A DNA stretch of 9,864 nucleotides from PVC group bacterium. Its GTDB lineage: Bacteria > Verrucomicrobiota > Kiritimatiellia > CAIKKV01 > PXCX01. The first letter of the stretch is position 1; each line of letters starts with the position of its first letter. Position numbers and translations under genes: made by a program. This document shows positions 7,432 to 9,864 of this stretch, piece after piece. The notes beneath the pieces are model-generated. The model was given only the letters and a program-made list of their open reading frames with translations, was not told the DNA's origin and made no database searches. The stretch lies in contig PXCX01000003.1 in the NCBI GenBank assembly GCA_003565195.1, positions 1-9,864 on the forward strand, given 5' to 3'.

Positions 7432-8925
7432 CTAGCGTTCGGTTCGGCGCAGGTGTGAGGGGGGGATTTTTAAAATCGTACGGTATTTGTTTACCGTGCG
7501 CCGTGAAACATGGTAACCGGATGACTGCAGGCATCCGACAAGTTCCTGGTCCGATAAGGGATGCCGCGGATCTTCGTTATTGACCAGTTCGGCAATCCGG
7601 TCTTGAATGTATTTATTGGATACATCCGCTCCGCCCTTCATCTTGATGCCGGTTGTAAAAAAGTATTTCAGCTCGAGAACACCCCGTGGGGTACGGGCGT
7701 ACTTGCCGGAAACGGCCCGGCTGATGGTGGTTTCATGAACCCCCACTTTTCCGGCGATCCGAGCCATGGTGAGCGGACGCAAGCCACTCAGGCCTTCGTC
7801 GAAAAACGGAGTCTGAATATTTACGATTTCCTGGGCAATCCGTTGTAGCGTGCTTTGGCGCTGACCGATGCTGCCGATCATGTAGTTGGCGGAACGAATA
7901 CGTTCCGCAATATATTTTTTTACGTCCGGCGCGGTATGTTCGTCGCGCAGCAATCGCTCGTACCGAGGGCTGATCCGCAGTTTCGGCAAGTATTCATCAA
8001 GTAATTCGACAACATATCCGTTTTCGTCGCGGCGGACCACGACTTCCGGGACGACCACCGGCGAACGATTGTCGTTGTACAAATCGCCCGGCCGCGGATG
8101 CAGCGTGGCAATGAATTGGGCCGCGGCTTGAACTTTTTCGACCGGAACATCAAGTCGGCGCGCCATATCCTTGAATTTATGGGCGGCCAACAGATCCAGA
8201 TACTTATCGACTATCCGGTATTCAAGCCGGCGTTGCCGGCCCATCGACTGGAGCTGCAGCAGCAGGCATTCCCGCAAATCGGCGGCCGCAATGCCGGGCG
8301 GATCAAATTGCTGGACGACCTGTAACACACGCTTTATCTGGGATATCCCGTAACCGGTGCTTTCCGCCAGTTCCGCCGGTGATGTAATCAGGTAACCGCG
8401 ATCGTCCAGGCTGCCAATGATCAGTTCCCCGATTTCCCGCGCCACGGTATCCAGCGCGCTGAATCCGAGTTGCGACATCAAATGTTCCTGTAACGAAACC
8501 GGTTGGGTAATCGAGTCGTAATGATATTGACGTCGTTCTTGCTGTTCCGGGGTTACCTGTTGAAAATAATAGCGTGATTCCTCTTTATCCATGCGCGATA
8601 ACAAATCGAGTTCGCGCGAAAAATCCAGGGTTTCGGTCGGCTCGCCGGCGGCGCCATCCGCTTCGCCGGCACTCGCGGCATCCGGCGCAGGATCCGTTGC
8701 CATCGCCTCTTCACGGTCGCGCTGAACATTGGGTTCAACCTCGAGAGGCTCGGTTTTTAGACCTTCAACCACTTCAAGCGTGGGATTCTGTTCGGCTTCG
8801 GCGCGAATCAAATGTTGCAGATCAAGAATCGGCGCCTGCAACAGTTCCAGAGACTGGCGCAATTGCGGTGCCAGGATCATTTGCAGGCGTTGTTCCTGCG
8901 TTAAAGAAATAGACTGGTTTTGCAT
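7432..8925 (-). CDS. rpoN: RpoN, RNA polymerase sigma-54 factor
   Basis: Sigma-54 directs RNA polymerase to -24/-12 promoters that need an AAA+ enhancer-binding activator. With the start at 8925 the protein has 497 residues. Region I is the Gln/Leu-rich segment LTQEQRLQMILAPQLRQSLELLQ that activators remodel. An acidic Ala/Glu/Pro linker (region II, about residues 55-100) follows, then the core-binding domain. A helix-turn-helix contains VHETTISRAVSGKY (about 396-409), and the RpoN box VSRRTVNKYR lies near 473-482 and contacts the -24 element. All are intact. A longer in-frame ATG at 8952 would add nine residues (MELIIIHTF), but those codons overlap the likely promoter and resemble no sigma-54, so the ATG at 8925 is preferred. 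There is no Shine-Dalgarno; the mRNA may be almost leaderless. mfd follows 12 bases downstream. Confidence 0.97.
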   Translation of the reverse strand: MQNQSISLTQEQRLQMILAPQLRQSLELLQAPILDLQHLIRAEAEQNPTLEVVEGLKTEPLEVEPNVQRDREEAMATDPAPDAASAGEADGAAGEPTETLDFSRELDLLSRMDKEESRYYFQQVTPEQQERRQYHYDSITQPVSLQEHLMSQLGFSALDTVAREIGELIIGSLDDRGYLITSPAELAESTGYGISQIKRVLQVVQQFDPPGIAAADLRECLLLQLQSMGRQRRLEYRIVDKYLDLLAAHKFKDMARRLDVPVEKVQAAAQFIATLHPRPGDLYNDNRSPVVVPEVVVRRDENGYVVELLDEYLPKLRISPRYERLLRDEHTAPDVKKYIAERIRSANYMIGSIGQRQSTLQRIAQEIVNIQTPFFDEGLSGLRPLTMARIAGKVGVHETTISRAVSGKYARTPRGVLELKYFFTTGIKMKGGADVSNKYIQDRIAELVNNEDPRHPLSDQELVGCLQSSGYHVSRRTVNKYRTILKIPPSHLRRTER

Positions 8926-8963
8926 GAATGTATGTATTATAATCAATTCCACGAATCGAACAA
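8914..8963. promoter_or_regulatory. Divergent promoter with a self-complementary -10 between rpoN and the MBL-fold gene
   Basis: ATTATAAT at 8936-8943 is its own reverse complement, so it gives a perfect TATAAT on both strands (plus 8938-8943, minus 8941-8936). For rpoN, TTGTTC (complement of 8958-8963) lies 16 bases upstream of the minus-strand -10 as a fair -35. Only 10 bases separate that -10 from the rpoN ATG. On the plus strand the -35 is poor (TGGTTT at 8915-8920, 17-base spacing), and the leader to the GTG at 8995 would be about 45 bases. Confidence 0.6.
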
Positions 8964-8979
8964 GCGCCGAATGCCGGCG

Positions 8980-8984
8980 GGAGG
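8980..8984 (+). promoter_or_regulatory. Shine-Dalgarno that decides the GTG start of the MBL-fold gene
   Basis: GGAGG lies 10 bases before GTG 8995. The earlier in-frame ATG codons at 8920 and 8971 come before this site and have no Shine-Dalgarno of their own. The product from 8995 begins MLRICVLASGSGGNC, as in homologues. Confidence 0.8.
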
Positions 8985-8994
8985 AAGAATCAAC

Positions 8995-9777
8995 GTGTTA
9001 CGGATCTGCGTATTAGCCAGTGGCAGTGGAGGGAATTGTACGTATGTGGCCTCGCCGCAAACAGCGGTGCTGGTTGACGCGGGATTAAGCGCCAGGAATA
9101 CGATGTACCGTATTAATCTTGCCGGAATCGAGCCGCAAACGCTGCGCGGGATTCTGGTCTCGCATGAACACACCGATCATGTTGCCGGCGTTTCGGTGCT
9201 TTCGCGGCGGCACGGAATTCCGTTGTATGCCAATAGCGGTACGATTGACGGGATCGAACGGAATCCGCGGATGCGAACCCTGCAATGGAACCGCTTTATG
9301 ACCGGCACCGCGTTTTCGATCGATGATTTGACCATCGAACCCTTTTCCGTGCCTCATGATTGTTATGATCCGGTCGGATTTGTGATCCATACCAACGGAA
9401 TGCGGGTTGGCGTGGTAACCGATATGGGAATGACCACTACCTTGATCCGGGAACGGCTTCGCCAATGTCATGCGCTCGTGGTCGAAAGCAACCATGATGA
9501 AAGGTTGCTTATGGAAAGCGACCGGCCATGGACACTCAAACAGCGTATTCGCGGAAGCCAGGGCCATTTGTCCAACCAGCATGCCGCGGAACTTATCCGT
9601 GATGTGGCCGGGCCCGAACTCCATCATGTGTTTCTCGCTCATTTGAGTGCAGAATGCAACCTGCCTGAAAAGGCCTTGGAGTGTACCCGCCAATCCCTCG
9701 CTGAAAAGGGAATGTCGCATGTCGCGGTCCACTGTGCCCGGCAGGACCAGCCCAGTAATATCTGGCAACCGGCATGA
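8995..9777 (+). CDS. YycJ/WalJ-like metallo-beta-lactamase-fold hydrolase
   Basis: This is a cytoplasmic metal-dependent hydrolase of the metallo-beta-lactamase superfamily. The 260-residue product starts with the family-typical MLRICVLASGSGGNCTYV and has the metal motif HEHTDH (His57, His59, Asp61, His62). Further likely ligands or active-site residues are His121 (PHDCYDP), Asp153 (VVTDMG), His167 (ESNHDE), His191 (GHLSN) and His216 (AHLSAECN). The whole arrangement fits the YycJ/WalJ group, thought to be DNA 5'-exonuclease-like; no WalKR two-component genes are adjacent here. The substrate cannot be told from sequence. The start is GTG, chosen on the Shine-Dalgarno and on N-terminal similarity. 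It is transcribed divergently from rpoN across a 69-base gap. A large palindrome follows 6 bases after the stop. Confidence 0.88.
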   Translation: MLRICVLASGSGGNCTYVASPQTAVLVDAGLSARNTMYRINLAGIEPQTLRGILVSHEHTDHVAGVSVLSRRHGIPLYANSGTIDGIERNPRMRTLQWNRFMTGTAFSIDDLTIEPFSVPHDCYDPVGFVIHTNGMRVGVVTDMGMTTTLIRERLRQCHALVVESNHDERLLMESDRPWTLKQRIRGSQGHLSNQHAAELIRDVAGPELHHVFLAHLSAECNLPEKALECTRQSLAEKGMSHVAVHCARQDQPSNIWQPA

Positions 9778-9783
9778 TCGGCT

Positions 9784-9830
9784 GGGCGCATATCACTTTA
9801 TGTTGCATGCAACATAAAGTGATATGGCCC
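9784..9830. repeat. Perfect 38-base palindrome with flanking GGGC/GCCC arms
   Basis: Bases 9789-9826 are a perfect loopless palindrome; each half is 19 bases (left half CATATCACTTTATGTTGCA). Outside it GGGC (9784-9787) and GCCC (9827-9830) also pair, leaving a single unpaired G at 9788. No T-run follows, so it is not a standard intrinsic terminator, although it sits directly after the MBL-fold gene. It could be a terminator-like RNA hairpin, an operator for a dimeric regulator, or a dispersed palindromic repeat. The remaining bases 9831-9864 show nothing recognisable. Confidence 0.85.
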
Positions 9831-9864
9831 TCACCGAACCTTGACCGAAAAGACCTTTCCCGGA

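Noticed and set aside
8920..8994. ATG at 8920 (or 8971) as the start of the MBL-fold protein
   Set aside because: The added residues have no family similarity, overlap the rpoN start and the divergent promoter, and precede the GGAGG that serves GTG 8995.
1..9864. CRISPR array, insertion sequence, tRNA or rRNA
   Set aside because: No regularly spaced repeats, transposase motifs, cloverleaf arms or rRNA-like stretches were seen by reading both strands.

Overview
The window looks like the core chromosome of a Gram-negative-type bacterium with moderately GC-rich DNA. It carries a full-length sigma-54 (rpoN), Mfd, GrpE and DnaJ, plus a ferritin-loaded encapsulin operon. Protein style and short heptanucleotide repeats between genes hint at the Planctomycetes-Verrucomicrobia-Chlamydiae side of the tree, but this is a weak inference. 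No insertion sequence, prophage, CRISPR array, tRNA or rRNA was seen. Coding density is high, and no gene-free stretch exceeds about 180 bases.

Layout. (1) Bases 1-2438, plus strand: the 3' part of a SpoIIE/RsbU-type PP2C serine phosphatase, then grpE and dnaJ, tightly spaced and probably one transcript. (2) Bases 2439-2601: a gap between convergent genes, with an imperfect hairpin and a three-copy heptamer repeat. (3) Bases 2602-3888, minus strand: an encapsulated ferritin (EncFtn) followed by its family 1 encapsulin shell. The 99-base gap between them holds a terminator-like hairpin whose U-tract faces the opposite strand. (4) Bases 3889-4065: a spacer with a candidate encapsulin-operon promoter. 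(5) Bases 4066-8925, minus strand: rpoN, then mfd starting 12 bases after it. (6) Bases 8926-8994: a divergent promoter region with a self-complementary -10 sequence. (7) Bases 8995-9777, plus strand: a YycJ/WalJ-like metallo-beta-lactamase-fold hydrolase. (8) Bases 9784-9830: a large, almost loopless perfect palindrome.

How the parts work together. GrpE and DnaJ are co-chaperones of DnaK, which is not in this window; the upstream phosphatase suggests a link to a stress-signalling partner switch. EncFtn and encapsulin together form an iron-oxidising, iron-storing protein compartment; the cargo peptide at the EncFtn C-terminus is visible. Mfd clears RNA polymerase stalled at DNA damage, and RpoN is the alternative sigma factor for enhancer-dependent promoters.

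The gene content is mostly known families. The least explained items are the palindrome near the right end, the self-complementary -10 with a near-leaderless rpoN, the heptamer repeats on both sides of the encapsulin gene, and the opposite-facing terminator inside the encapsulin operon.
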